Below, piece by piece: positions 24,581 through 33,635 of a stretch of DNA of 46,455 bases. Both the position numbers and the translations under genes were made by a program. How positions within the stretch are numbered: the stretch's first letter is position 1; every line of letters starts with the position of its first letter. The stretch covers positions 1 through 46,455 of the forward strand of contig CAKZON010000095.1 of the NCBI GenBank assembly GCA_937136425.1, read 5' to 3'. This stretch comes from an uncultured Crocinitomix sp. GTDB lineage: Bacteria > Bacteroidota > Bacteroidia > Flavobacteriales_D > Crocinitomicaceae. Below the pieces are notes generated by a model that worked only from the letters and a program-made list of their open reading frames with translations, had not been told where the DNA came from and did not search any database.

Positions 24581-27076
24581 CTACTGGGTTATAATACTAA
24601 AAACACCAATTGTTTCATAGTCGGAATTAAGTTTTATGAAGTAGTTCCCTGGGGCAAGGTTTAAGTCTAAAAAGATTGTGTTATTTGGGGAATAGTAATC
24701 TTCGTATATAATTTTTCCAGATAGATCAAATAACGTTACATTAATATTATCACCGATATTCGGTAAATCAATCCATATGGCTCCGTTTTGATTTGGGTTC
24801 GGGTATATTTTTACTTCATGAAGTTTTCTTTGATTGTCTATACCAATATTATCAATTAAAACACAATCTGATGTATCTATGCAGTCTTCTAGTTGGATAA
24901 TTACCGCGTAGTTACCATTTTCTACTGCGGTAAAACTTTGATCTGTTTCTCCAGGAATTATCTCGTCATTCTTATCACAATTAATCCATTGATATGTTGC
25001 TCCGTCTTGATTAGAAACTAAAGTAGGAGGGGAGTCTTGATTAATAGAGATGTCAATAGAATTTAGTGTTAAATTCAAAGTTACTATAGAATCACAACCG
25101 TCAATGTTGGTTAAGGTATGTGTTGCTTCGAAATTACTTTCTGTGTAAGTAATTCCATCAATCCATGTAAAACTATTGCAAGCAGTTTGAGTATCAGTTG
25201 ATGAATTACTATTTCCAAGTGTTAAATTTAAAGTTACTATAGAGTCGCAGCCATCAATGTTGATAAGTGACTGTGTAGCCTCGTAATTACTCTCTGTGTA
25301 AGTAATTCCATCAATCCAAGTAAAGCTATCACAAGCTGTTTGAGTATCAGTGGATGAATTGCTATTTCCAAGTGTTAAATTCAAAGTTACTATAGAATCG
25401 CAACCATAAATACCAGAATAAGTATATGTCGCCTCATAATTACTTTCTGTATAAGTAATTCCGTCAATCCAAGTAAAGCTATCACAAGCAGTTTGTATAT
25501 CAGTGGATTCATCTTCATAAATTGTCAAATTTAAAGTGATGATAGAATCACAGCCATGAACATTAGTATATGCGAATGTTGCCGTGTCATTAGTTTCGGT
25601 ATAGATAATTCCATCAATCCATTCAAAGCCCGCACACTCACCTCGTGTGTCTGTAACAGCGTCACTGTGATTTATGGTTAAGTTTAAGGTAGTAAGAGAA
25701 TCACAACCGTAAATATTAGGTAGTGTATGGGTTGCGCTGAAGTTATTCTCTGTGTAAGTTATTCCATCAATCCATGTAAAGGAATCACAAGACTCTTGAA
25801 TATCAACGCCTTCGGTTTCACTCTCTAAATCTCCATATTCGCCATAAACCCGTATGTGTCCAGAACTAGTTCCTGCGCCATCATTTAAATTGGCACCTAT
25901 AGCAACACGTGTACCAGCAGCATTCAAACTCAGCTTAAATCCAGCTAGGTCATTACTGTTTTCTCCTAAAATATCCGCTCCTATTTGAACCCAAGTAGAA
26001 CCGTCCCATTCGAATAATCGTGTTTTGCCCGCATTTGTTCCACCATCATCATTTCGAATAGAACTGGCAGCAAGGATATTACCATCAGCACTTAAACGAA
26101 CGCCATATCCCATAACATCCCATTCTGCCTCACCATCAATATCTTCACCTTTTTGAACCCATTCAGTTCCATCCCATTCAAATACTCTTACATGACCAGC
26201 ATAGTAATATGCACCGCTATTGTGGTAACCACCAATAATAACTGATGTACCGTCTGAACTAAGTCCAACTACTCCTGCAAAACTACTTGCAGATTCTCCA
26301 AGAATGTCATCTCCTTTTTGAATCCACGCTGTGCCATCCCACTCAAAAAGACGGACTTGACCAGCGTTTGAACCCGTTTCATCATGACGAGTGGCACCAA
26401 TTGCAATTAAATCTCCAGTTGCATCAATGTCTACCGTAATACCACAATAATCACTTGTAAAATCCCCATTTATATTTTCACCGAGTTGTGTCCATGCATC
26501 ATCTATCCAACGATATATTTGAACTTGACCAGCTTGAGATCCTACTTCTGAATTTGATGGTGCCCCAATTATAATGGTATTTCCATCCTCAGATAAACTA
26601 ATTGATCGACCAAATTCACTGTTTTCTGCTGATCCATAAATGGGATCTCCTTTTAGAACCCAATCATCATCTACCCAACTATATATTTTTACATAACCTT
26701 TAGTTAGTCCTAATTCTTTTTTATGTCCCGTTCCAACAGCTACAGAATTTCCATCTAAACTAATGCTCACCGATTCTCCAAATTCCTCTTCAAACGATTC
26801 ACCTTCTAAGGACGATCCTTTTTGTACCCAATTTCCACAATTCCATTCAAATACTCGTGCCATACCCGCATCCGTTATTCCATCAACATTACGGAATGGA
26901 GCACCACCAATAAATTGCTTTCCTAACGCATCCATGTCTACATCCCAACCAAAACGCTCTCCTGATCCAAGTCCATTGATATCTGTTCCAAGTTGTGTTT
27001 GGGCACTAGTTTGTATGTTTAATAAAAGACTAAGGACGCAGATGAAAAATGATAATGAAGAGTATCGCTGATCCAT
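24581..27076 (-). CDS. large T9SS-exported repeat protein (FG-GAP-like and ~51-aa repeats)
   Basis: I chose the ATG at 27076 (831 residues) because it starts a plausible signal peptide (ending NIQTSAQ); ATGs at 27133 and 27097 are possible. Residues ~30-430 hold about six beta-propeller-like repeats of ~60 residues with the rhythm LSxDGNxxxIGAxxND, GxVRxFEWDG, WVQxGxDI. Five tandem repeats of ~51 residues follow (CDSFTWIDGITYTE, then GCDSIVTLNLTL). A region with QDGATYQWINC and a C-terminal type A sorting domain (KIYPNPNQNG, APGNYFIKL) complete it. It is probably a surface or adhesive protein; function is not otherwise indicated. Confidence 0.88.
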   Translation of the reverse strand: MDQRYSSLSFFICVLSLLLNIQTSAQTQLGTDINGLGSGERFGWDVDMDALGKQFIGGAPFRNVDGITDAGMARVFEWNCGNWVQKGSSLEGESFEEEFGESVSISLDGNSVAVGTGHKKELGLTKGYVKIYSWVDDDWVLKGDPIYGSAENSEFGRSISLSEDGNTIIIGAPSNSEVGSQAGQVQIYRWIDDAWTQLGENINGDFTSDYCGITVDIDATGDLIAIGATRHDETGSNAGQVRLFEWDGTAWIQKGDDILGESASSFAGVVGLSSDGTSVIIGGYHNSGAYYYAGHVRVFEWDGTEWVQKGEDIDGEAEWDVMGYGVRLSADGNILAASSIRNDDGGTNAGKTRLFEWDGSTWVQIGADILGENSNDLAGFKLSLNAAGTRVAIGANLNDGAGTSSGHIRVYGEYGDLESETEGVDIQESCDSFTWIDGITYTENNFSATHTLPNIYGCDSLTTLNLTINHSDAVTDTRGECAGFEWIDGIIYTETNDTATFAYTNVHGCDSIITLNLTIYEDESTDIQTACDSFTWIDGITYTESNYEATYTYSGIYGCDSIVTLNLTLGNSNSSTDTQTACDSFTWIDGITYTESNYEATQSLINIDGCDSIVTLNLTLGNSNSSTDTQTACNSFTWIDGITYTESNFEATHTLTNIDGCDSIVTLNLTLNSIDISINQDSPPTLVSNQDGATYQWINCDKNDEIIPGETDQSFTAVENGNYAVIIQLEDCIDTSDCVLIDNIGIDNQRKLHEVKIYPNPNQNGAIWIDLPNIGDNINVTLFDLSGKIIYEDYYSPNNTIFLDLNLAPGNYFIKLNSDYETIGVFSIITQ
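25050..25805 (-). repeat. five tandem ~153-bp coding repeats
   Basis: Units encode CDSFTWIDGITYTE-type repeats with conserved cysteine pairs. Two adjacent units begin 153 bases apart (the aagtgttaaa motif at 25217 and 25370) and are nearly identical at the DNA level, so recent unit duplication and copy-number variation are likely. Confidence 0.8.
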
Positions 27077-27338
27077 TTTAATATGTGGGTTTGTCATGAG
27101 TTGGGTTGAATAAAAATGTACAATTATTAACAAATGTATATTTTTTATTAATAGCGGGCAAAACTAATTCTAAAACCTTTCTCTTAGTCTTGTTCTAATG
27201 CTATTCTATTTCCTCGAAAATTATCAAAATCCTCCTCATCAGTAATCTAATTAATGTTTTTATTAAGCTTTTTTGCGAAAAATGCAAATAGATAATAGTA
27301 TTTGCGAAATGTAATAATCGAGGAAAGTTTAAAAAGTT

Positions 27339-27346
27339 TAATTTTG
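27339..27346 (+). promoter_or_regulatory. possible -7 element
   Basis: TAATTTTG fits TAnnTTTG and lies 17 bases before the start at 27364. No good -33 element is present. Confidence 0.35.
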
Positions 27347-27363
27347 CTTCAAAACCTAATTAT

Positions 27364-27834
27364 ATGTCAAAACTTATTGTACTCATTTTAATAACTTTCT
27401 TGAGCATAAACTTGAATGCGCAGGATTCGTTAACATGCGATAAACAAAGCAGAAGTGTATTTCAGAATGGAGAACTGTTGAATAAAGCTGATTTAGTAAC
27501 TACCATGCGGCCTAATAAAGATGCCTTTAAGCATTTAGAGTCTGCGACTGATTCGTATATTTTTTCAAATGTTCTATTCGGGCTATGTTCTTTCCCATTA
27601 GGGTATACCGTAGGATACTTCTTGGTTTCGCAAGAGGTTCCTAAAATTATGTTTGGTGTTGGATTAGGATTATTAACTGGAGGGATAGTGCTAAATATTA
27701 GATCTAAAAGCCAACTCCAAAAATCTGTAGATTCTTATAATTCTGGTCTTAATTTAAGCGCATCTCGTAAAACGCCTCTTGAGCTTAGTTTTGGAATAAA
27801 TCAACATGGGGTTGGGTTTAACCTGATGTTTTGA
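27364..27834 (+). CDS. hypothetical exported membrane protein
   Basis: The 156-residue protein has a signal peptide (MSKLIVLILITFLSINLNAQ), a soluble segment (CDKQSRSVFQNGELLNKADL), two hydrophobic segments (about 66-86 and 92-112) and a strand-like C-terminus (LELSFGINQHGVGFNLMF) ending in Phe. No family is recognised; localisation in the envelope is likely. The gene stands alone. Confidence 0.7.
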   Translation: MSKLIVLILITFLSINLNAQDSLTCDKQSRSVFQNGELLNKADLVTTMRPNKDAFKHLESATDSYIFSNVLFGLCSFPLGYTVGYFLVSQEVPKIMFGVGLGLLTGGIVLNIRSKSQLQKSVDSYNSGLNLSASRKTPLELSFGINQHGVGFNLMF

Positions 27835-27976
27835 TGTGGCTAAGAAGGTTTGAAAATTGCTAAAAAAACTGTTCTAACTGTTTTTTAGAATAATACAGTT
27901 CGTAAATAAACTCAACTTTGCTATAAGCCTATTTTTTGTCTGCGAGGATTATTTATATAAGTTTTTTAAGAAAAAA

Positions 27977-28648
27977 CTACTTCATTTCCCCACCTTCACT
28001 GAATTCAAGAATGATTTCTTCATCAACATTAAAACTATTGTGAAGAAATTCAGTAAAAGTAGCTTGACCACTGGCTTTAGTGTCCAATAATAAAGAATCA
28101 CTTGTGTAATCGTGAATAAAGATTATTCCATAAGTTCCTCCGGGAGATTCAAGATGAATAGAAGATTCTTTTTCGTCTGTTTTGTTAGGTTGAGATACAA
28201 AATTTGAATTTGTTATTTGAATTGTAGATTGGATATATAATTCATTTGCTAAATCTGGATTTTTTATGCGAGACCAATGATTTTTGCTTGTCCAAGAGCC
28301 AAAGCCTGCATGAACTTTTGTACTGAAATCAAAATAAGTAGTATCTATCAAAATCGTAGTGTGACTTTCTACAGGTATCCAATGATGTATATCTTCAACC
28401 ATGAAAGGTTTAAATAGAATTGATTCTTCAAAATGGAGGTATTCTTTTTGAGTTGAGCTGCCCATAAAACTCACATTGTAATTATATTTTTTTTCATCTG
28501 TGTCATCAATTAGTGTCATTTTATAATTGGAAAAATTATCATATTTTCTTGTTTGAGAAAAAGAACTTAAACTAATGGCTATTTCATCCTTTTCAACTTC
28601 GCAGGATAACGAGAAACAAAGTGCAACTATGATGATATAATATTTCAT
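27977..28648 (-). CDS. hypothetical lipoprotein
   Basis: The 223-residue protein starts MKYYIIIVALCFSLSCEVEK, a likely lipoprotein signal with C16 as the lipidated residue. The rest alternates short beta-strands and polar loops (VSFMGSSTQKEYLHFEESIL, GTYGIIFIHDYTSDSLL) without a known motif. Envelope location is inferred. It is monocistronic with a -7 element upstream. Confidence 0.7.
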   Translation of the reverse strand: MKYYIIIVALCFSLSCEVEKDEIAISLSSFSQTRKYDNFSNYKMTLIDDTDEKKYNYNVSFMGSSTQKEYLHFEESILFKPFMVEDIHHWIPVESHTTILIDTTYFDFSTKVHAGFGSWTSKNHWSRIKNPDLANELYIQSTIQITNSNFVSQPNKTDEKESSIHLESPGGTYGIIFIHDYTSDSLLLDTKASGQATFTEFLHNSFNVDEEIILEFSEGGEMK

Positions 28649-29109
28649 GTTTTAGGTTAAGAAATTTGTAAGTGCTATCAAAATTATAAAAATAAAATTT
28701 ACAAATTGAAAATTAAGGATGAACTTTAAGGTGTATATAATTATTCGAACTAGTGCTACCTTAATTAAACCTGAAATATACTTAACCGTTATTTGTCATT
28801 TTTTTTCGTATCTAAAATGCCATTTCAAAAAAAAACTTAATTTTAAGATATAAAAGAAGTAATGATTGATTTAACCCAATAACCCAAACAAAACATTGTT
28901 CATTCTAGCACATAATAATCGTTGTGATTTTTCTAAAGATGATATGAAAATAATCATAAACGGTGAATGTTGAGTTTCCACCTAGCTTCGAATATCGATA
29001 GATTTATGGAGGAATAAATCCTAGATTTTAGTGTTGGTTTAACATTTCTTAGTGTCGAAATTTGTAATCGAAGGTTAAGAGTTAACCAGAATAATACACC
29101 AAAATTATA
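28649..29109. other. 461-bp divergent intergenic region
   Basis: It holds the likely promoter of the lipoprotein gene (28679-28686). The rest is very AT-rich, with no ORF, RNA structure or clear promoter for the plus-strand operon at 29110. Confidence 0.5.
28679..28686 (-). promoter_or_regulatory. -7 element of the lipoprotein gene
   Basis: The minus-strand octamer TAATTTTG lies 30 bases before the ATG. A TTG exists 15 bases upstream of it, a spacing shorter than usual. Confidence 0.4.
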
Positions 29110-29475
29110 ATGATTATGAATGAACAAGACTTTTCTTATACATTGTATAAGCCAGATGAAGAGAATGCTAACAGTACATTAGAATATTACGAATTACAAG
29201 TAAGCAAAGAGTTTAGTGAATCTAGCTACACAAACTCGGGCATAGAAATATTAAATATACCTAGTTCAGCAAATGGCGAATTAAAAATTCGCTTAGAGCT
29301 AAAGAGTGGACAAGACACGAAGGTAATACATGAAGTAGATTTGGGAATTTTACCCAATTATATACCTAAATGGAGTATTGATATTGAATATGTGGATAAT
29401 GAAGGAAACACAATTTTCCGAAAAAAGAAAAACACTGAGCAAGCTGAAATAGAAGCAGAACCAAAACCTGTTTAA
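29110..29475 (+). CDS. hypothetical protein upstream of two-component genes
   Basis: The 121-residue cytosolic protein has no signal peptide or TM segment. It looks beta-rich (LRLELKSGQ-like strands, WSIDIEYVDNEGNTIFRKKK) and has a Glu/Pro-rich tail. The stop codon overlaps the ATG of the histidine kinase gene by one base, so translation is coupled. No family is recognised; an alternative start two codons on is possible. Confidence 0.7.
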   Translation: MIMNEQDFSYTLYKPDEENANSTLEYYELQVSKEFSESSYTNSGIEILNIPSSANGELKIRLELKSGQDTKVIHEVDLGILPNYIPKWSIDIEYVDNEGNTIFRKKKNTEQAEIEAEPKPV

Positions 29476-31541
29476 TGAAATTAAACTTAAAATATATTTT
29501 TTTTAGTGTTGTATTTTTTTTATCGTTTTACTCAAACGGTGTACAAAACGATACTGCATTCGTTAACGCCCTAAATGATTCTAGTTATTATTTAGGGCGT
29601 TTATTTCCTGAAAAAGCTTATGAGATAGCTGTTGAAAGTAAGAATCTTGCGGAAGGGTTAAATTATGTAGATGGTGAAATTGTCGCGTATTGTAGAATGG
29701 GGAATGCACTAAAGAAGAAAAACGAACTAGACTCCGCGCTATATTTTTACAATTGTGCGGAAAAATTATTTCACGAAAAGGGAACAGATTCTATTTTATT
29801 GGCTAAAATTTATATTTATCAAGGTCCAGTATATAGACAAATAGGTAAGTATGATTTAGCCTTAGCAAAATATGGGCAGTTGTATCGTCTTGCTTTTGAA
29901 GGAAACGACCATGTTCTTATGGCAAGTGCTTTGATAAACATGAATATTGTATTTAAAGTAAAAGGAAGATATAAAGAAGCTCTTGTTGTCTTGAATCATG
30001 CACTTTCAATTTTACCATCTTATAGTATTAATGAAATTGGAATTGTTTATAATAGTATGGCTAATATTTATCAGGATCAAGGAAGGATTAGAGAGGCAAT
30101 AGAAGCATTAAAACGAGCACAATTACATTTTGTTGAAAGTAACAATCTTGTTAATTTAATTAGCACTCAGATCAATTTGGGCAATTGTTATCGGGATGTT
30201 AATATGAAAGATAGTGCTTTAATACTATATCAAGATATTTATCCGATAGTCGTTGATAGGGGGTTCAAAAAACAAGAGGCTACACTATGTCAAAATATGG
30301 GAGCTTTGTTTTTTGATCAGGGAGAGATTGCTATTTCCGAAAAGTATTTCAATAGAAGTATACGACTGAAGCAAGAGTCTGATGATTTAGATGGACAATT
30401 AGAGTCATTGCTGAGTCTAGGAAAAGTATTGCTTCTAAAAGAAGATGTTGATTCGGCAATCATACTTTTCCATGAGGCAAGGAGTTTAGCAATAGAATTT
30501 GAAAGTATAGAAGATTTGGTGAACATTTCGTTACAACTTTCGAATGGATATAGAAAAAAGAAAAATTGGGTAAAGGCAAATTTTTATCAAGATGAGTCAA
30601 TTATTTATCAAGATTCCTTGTCAAGCTTAGTTGCTGAAGGGTTGATTTATGAAATTGACTACGAAAAAGAAAAACGTAAAGTAACAGAGCTAGAGTTACT
30701 CGTAAATAAACAGCAATTTCAACTCGAAAAACAGTACAACACAATTTGGGGAATTGCTATCGCTGCTATGATGGCAGTGATCGTACTATATATGATTGTT
30801 AGATTAAACATACAACGTAGAAAGGTTGCGGAAATTGAAAATAAAAGCCTTGAAAAACAAAAAGAGATAAGTGAATTAATTAATAAACAAGAGCAGGCGG
30901 AATTGGATGCTATGTATAATGGGCAGGAAAATGAACGAAATAGGATTGCGTCTGAATTGCATGATAATTTAGGAGGGATTTTATCGACTGTTAAACTTTA
31001 TTTTAAATCAATGGATGTACAAATAAACCAGCTTAAAGAAGAGAATATTCAACAATTTTATAAAGCTAATGAACTATTAGATGATGCTTGCGATCAGACA
31101 CGGAGAATTGCGCATGAATTGTCTTCTAAAAAACTGGGCAAAAATGGATTATTTAAAACAATAGAAATATTACAAGATCAAATTAACGATTCTGGACAAA
31201 TTAAGTTAAAACTTACGACTTATGGATCGGATGAAGAACTGATTCAATTAAATCAATTGTCAATATACCGTGTTATACAAGAGTTAATTAATAACATTTT
31301 AAAGCATGCCCACGCAACAGAAATAGAGATTCAATTAAATGTTTTTGAAGATTTATTTAATTTGATTGTAGAAGATGATGGAGTTGGTTTTGATTTGAAT
31401 AAAATGAGAACAAATGATGGAATTGGGCTAGGAGAAACAGAAGCGAGAATAACTAATATGAATGGGGAAATGATAATTGATACAGGTAGGGGTGGTGGAA
31501 CTACTATAACAATTGATATTCCTTTAAAAACGAATGAATGA
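29475..31541 (+). CDS. TPR-containing sensor histidine kinase (HisKA_3/NarX-like)
   Basis: The 688-residue protein has a signal peptide (1-22), a periplasmic stretch of tetratricopeptide repeats (about 40-380), a coiled coil, one transmembrane segment (424-443) and a second coiled coil. Its HisKA_3 domain carries the phosphoacceptor H496 in NRIASELHDNLGG, and the HATPase_c domain has N606/N607 (QELINNILKHAHA), DDGVGF (634-639) and GIGLGE (649-654). It autophosphorylates and hands phosphate to the overlapping response regulator. The TPR sensor presumably binds a protein or peptide in the periplasm; the signal is unknown. This layout is common in Bacteroidota. Confidence 0.92.
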   Translation: MKLNLKYIFFSVVFFLSFYSNGVQNDTAFVNALNDSSYYLGRLFPEKAYEIAVESKNLAEGLNYVDGEIVAYCRMGNALKKKNELDSALYFYNCAEKLFHEKGTDSILLAKIYIYQGPVYRQIGKYDLALAKYGQLYRLAFEGNDHVLMASALINMNIVFKVKGRYKEALVVLNHALSILPSYSINEIGIVYNSMANIYQDQGRIREAIEALKRAQLHFVESNNLVNLISTQINLGNCYRDVNMKDSALILYQDIYPIVVDRGFKKQEATLCQNMGALFFDQGEIAISEKYFNRSIRLKQESDDLDGQLESLLSLGKVLLLKEDVDSAIILFHEARSLAIEFESIEDLVNISLQLSNGYRKKKNWVKANFYQDESIIYQDSLSSLVAEGLIYEIDYEKEKRKVTELELLVNKQQFQLEKQYNTIWGIAIAAMMAVIVLYMIVRLNIQRRKVAEIENKSLEKQKEISELINKQEQAELDAMYNGQENERNRIASELHDNLGGILSTVKLYFKSMDVQINQLKEENIQQFYKANELLDDACDQTRRIAHELSSKKLGKNGLFKTIEILQDQINDSGQIKLKLTTYGSDEELIQLNQLSIYRVIQELINNILKHAHATEIEIQLNVFEDLFNLIVEDDGVGFDLNKMRTNDGIGLGETEARITNMNGEMIIDTGRGGGTTITIDIPLKTNE

Positions 31542-32170
31542 TAAAAATACTTTTAGCAGATGATCATGGTATTATAATTGACGGATTGAAATCGATACTA
31601 CAGAAAGAAGAGGATATAGAAGTCGTTGCGACAGCGGAGAACGGCCAAGATGCAGTGACACTTATAGAAAAAGGAGGAATTGATGTTGCAGTATTGGATA
31701 TAAATATGCCAATTATGACAGGAATTGAAGCAACTCGATTGATACGTGCAAATAGCCAAGTAAAAGTTTTAATACTTTCTATGTATGATACTTATGAATT
31801 TATAGATGAACTAATTGATGCAGGATGCCAAGGCTATATTTTAAAAAATAGAGGACAAGAGGAATTGGTTACCGCAATCAGGCGCGTTTATAAGGGGAAG
31901 CCTTACTATGGCAAAAAAGTACAGGAAAGAATTTTCGAGCAACGCCTTAATCCTAATAAAAAGGAGAATGAAGCAGTGAATCTAACTAAGCGTGAAAAAG
32001 AAGTGCTAAAGTTGATAGCACTGGAATATACTTCTCCAGAAATCGCCGAAAAACTTTTTATTTCAAGTACAACGGTAGATACGCACCGCCGTAACTTAAT
32101 AAGTAAACTGGGGGTGCGCAGTTCAATGGGGCTTGTGCGTTACGCATATCAAAATGGAATGCTCGAATAG
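31538..32170 (+). CDS. NarL/LuxR-family response regulator
   Basis: The 210-residue regulator has a receiver domain with acidic pocket D8/D9, phosphoacceptor D54 (VLDINMP), S81 and K103. A C-terminal LuxR-type helix-turn-helix follows (LTKREKEVLKLIALEYTSPE, then STTVDTHRRNLISKLGVRS). It overlaps the kinase stop codon by four bases (ATGA), indicating a cognate pair. It is a predicted cytosolic DNA-binding transcription factor with unknown targets. Confidence 0.95.
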   Translation: MIKILLADDHGIIIDGLKSILQKEEDIEVVATAENGQDAVTLIEKGGIDVAVLDINMPIMTGIEATRLIRANSQVKVLILSMYDTYEFIDELIDAGCQGYILKNRGQEELVTAIRRVYKGKPYYGKKVQERIFEQRLNPNKKENEAVNLTKREKEVLKLIALEYTSPEIAEKLFISSTTVDTHRRNLISKLGVRSSMGLVRYAYQNGMLE

Positions 32171-32192
32171 GATGTTGTAAATAGATATTGAT

Positions 32193-32222
32193 AAGGTTGC
32201 CTCTTTTGATGCAACCTTTTTT
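32193..32222 (+). terminator. intrinsic terminator of two-component operon
   Basis: The eight-base arms aaggttgc and gcaacctt are followed by six Ts, 23 bases beyond the response-regulator stop codon. Confidence 0.9.
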
Positions 32223-32225
32223 GTT

Positions 32226-32247
32226 GTCTACATAAATCTATGTAGAC
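32226..32247. promoter_or_regulatory. perfect 9-bp inverted repeat upstream of the 32316 operon
   Basis: The arms gtctacata and tatgtagac flank aatc. It has no T-run, sits four bases after the terminator and 68 bases before the ATG of the TIR-like gene. That position suits an operator for the accessory operon. Confidence 0.45.
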
Positions 32248-32315
32248 TATAAATCATTGAATTTTAGGTTTTAATAATAGACTGTAGTGCTCAAATTTGC
32301 ATTAAAACATATTAT

Positions 32316-33635
32316 ATGAATCCTAAAGAATTTTATGAGAAAAAATTACCAGAAACCAAAGGAACAAAGTTTGTTTTAGGCTTGTTTTCTGGAGAATCTA
32401 AAGACCTTTTTGAAAATGAAATTAAGACCTTGATTGAAAACAAAGAGGATGGTGTTAGCTATAAAAGTTATTTAAACCAAGGACCTGGTATTAATGTAAT
32501 TGATAATATCCTTGATGACATTCAGAACGCTAGTATCATAATTACAGATGTTTCTGGTTTTCAACCAAACGTGATGTACGAGTTAGGGATAGCACTGATT
32601 AAAAATGACAAACATATTTTAATTGCAGATAATCTCAGTTCTTCACAGCTTCCCTTTTATTTGAAAAATATGCAAATCTATTCCTATGATTTAGATAAAT
32701 TAACTGAATTGAAAGGTTTCATTTCTAAAAGGTTAGATGAGTTAATGCCTGAAGCACAGCACCAGTGTAGTTTTAAACAAGAGGTAAATGATGAAGTGGC
32801 ACAGATCAAAAAAATGATGAAAGATAAGTTTTATCAACCTGCTTTAATTTTATGTGAACAATTAAAACGGAATGATGCAGATAATTTTTGTGTAGAGGAG
32901 TTATGGGCTCGCGTATTAACAATGGCAAATCGCGAAGAAGAGAATGACAACAAACTAGATTTGGCACGAAAGAAATATGAAGAAATTTTACAATACCCAG
33001 ATATTAGCAAGTCGGTAAAGGCGACGGTTTATATGTCAATTGGAAGTGTGTTTTTAAAATATGCATCTAAAAGAATTGATGAGGCCTTGACTTCATTTAG
33101 TCAATCAGAAACTTTTTACAGCAAAAATGATGAGTTGTATGATGCTTGGGCTTATGCTTTTCACCTAAAGAGAAATCATGAAAAGGCATATGAAAAGATT
33201 GAAATTGCTCGTGGTTTAAATAAGCAAAAGAAAGACTACATCTTGAAAAGTCAATATTTCCACAAGCACATGATTGATCAGGATTATAAGGAGGCTTTGG
33301 GCAAATTTTTAAGGAGAATGAGAATTGGTGGAGGGGGTACAACGGTAACACCTCCACCACAAGTAAAACCAAAATATGAACTGTTTAAAGAAAAGTGCGC
33401 CTTAGGTAGGACGATTAGAGCAAAAGTTATTGCGATTAAACCTGCCGGGATAGAGTTTCTAACAATGGAAATTGTTAAAAATGTCAAGGGATTTATCCAT
33501 GTAAATAATATCTCCCAAAATAATTTCAATGCCATTTTTAGAGAGGGAGATTTAGTAGAAGTTAAGTATACCGGTAATAATGAACAGTGGAAACAAATTT
33601 TTGGAAGAGAAATTAAAAAAATAAATAAGAGATGA
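32316..33635 (+). CDS. TIR/deoxyribosyltransferase-like domain, TPR and S1 domain protein
   Basis: The 439-residue protein begins with a nucleotide-processing fold: GTKFVLGLFSG (16-26), then IIITDVSGFQPNVMYELGIA with E89 at the position of the catalytic Glu of nucleoside deoxyribosyltransferases and TIR NADases, then ILIADN and LPFYL. TPR-like helices follow (about 150-335), then a glycine/proline linker and an S1/OB RNA-binding-like domain (370-435: AKVIAIKPAGIEFL, VKGFIHVNNIS, EGDLVEVKYTG). It is predicted to cleave NAD or another nucleotide, with RNA recognition by S1. The domain order is unusual. It overlaps the PIN gene by four bases. Confidence 0.75.
   Translation: MNPKEFYEKKLPETKGTKFVLGLFSGESKDLFENEIKTLIENKEDGVSYKSYLNQGPGINVIDNILDDIQNASIIITDVSGFQPNVMYELGIALIKNDKHILIADNLSSSQLPFYLKNMQIYSYDLDKLTELKGFISKRLDELMPEAQHQCSFKQEVNDEVAQIKKMMKDKFYQPALILCEQLKRNDADNFCVEELWARVLTMANREEENDNKLDLARKKYEEILQYPDISKSVKATVYMSIGSVFLKYASKRIDEALTSFSQSETFYSKNDELYDAWAYAFHLKRNHEKAYEKIEIARGLNKQKKDYILKSQYFHKHMIDQDYKEALGKFLRRMRIGGGGTTVTPPPQVKPKYELFKEKCALGRTIRAKVIAIKPAGIEFLTMEIVKNVKGFIHVNNISQNNFNAIFREGDLVEVKYTGNNEQWKQIFGREIKKINKR

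Noticed and set aside
27845..27905. Terminator after the gene at 27364.
   Set aside because: The ctgtt/aacag-type pairings with T-rich parts are imperfect, and the T-run lies inside the loop.
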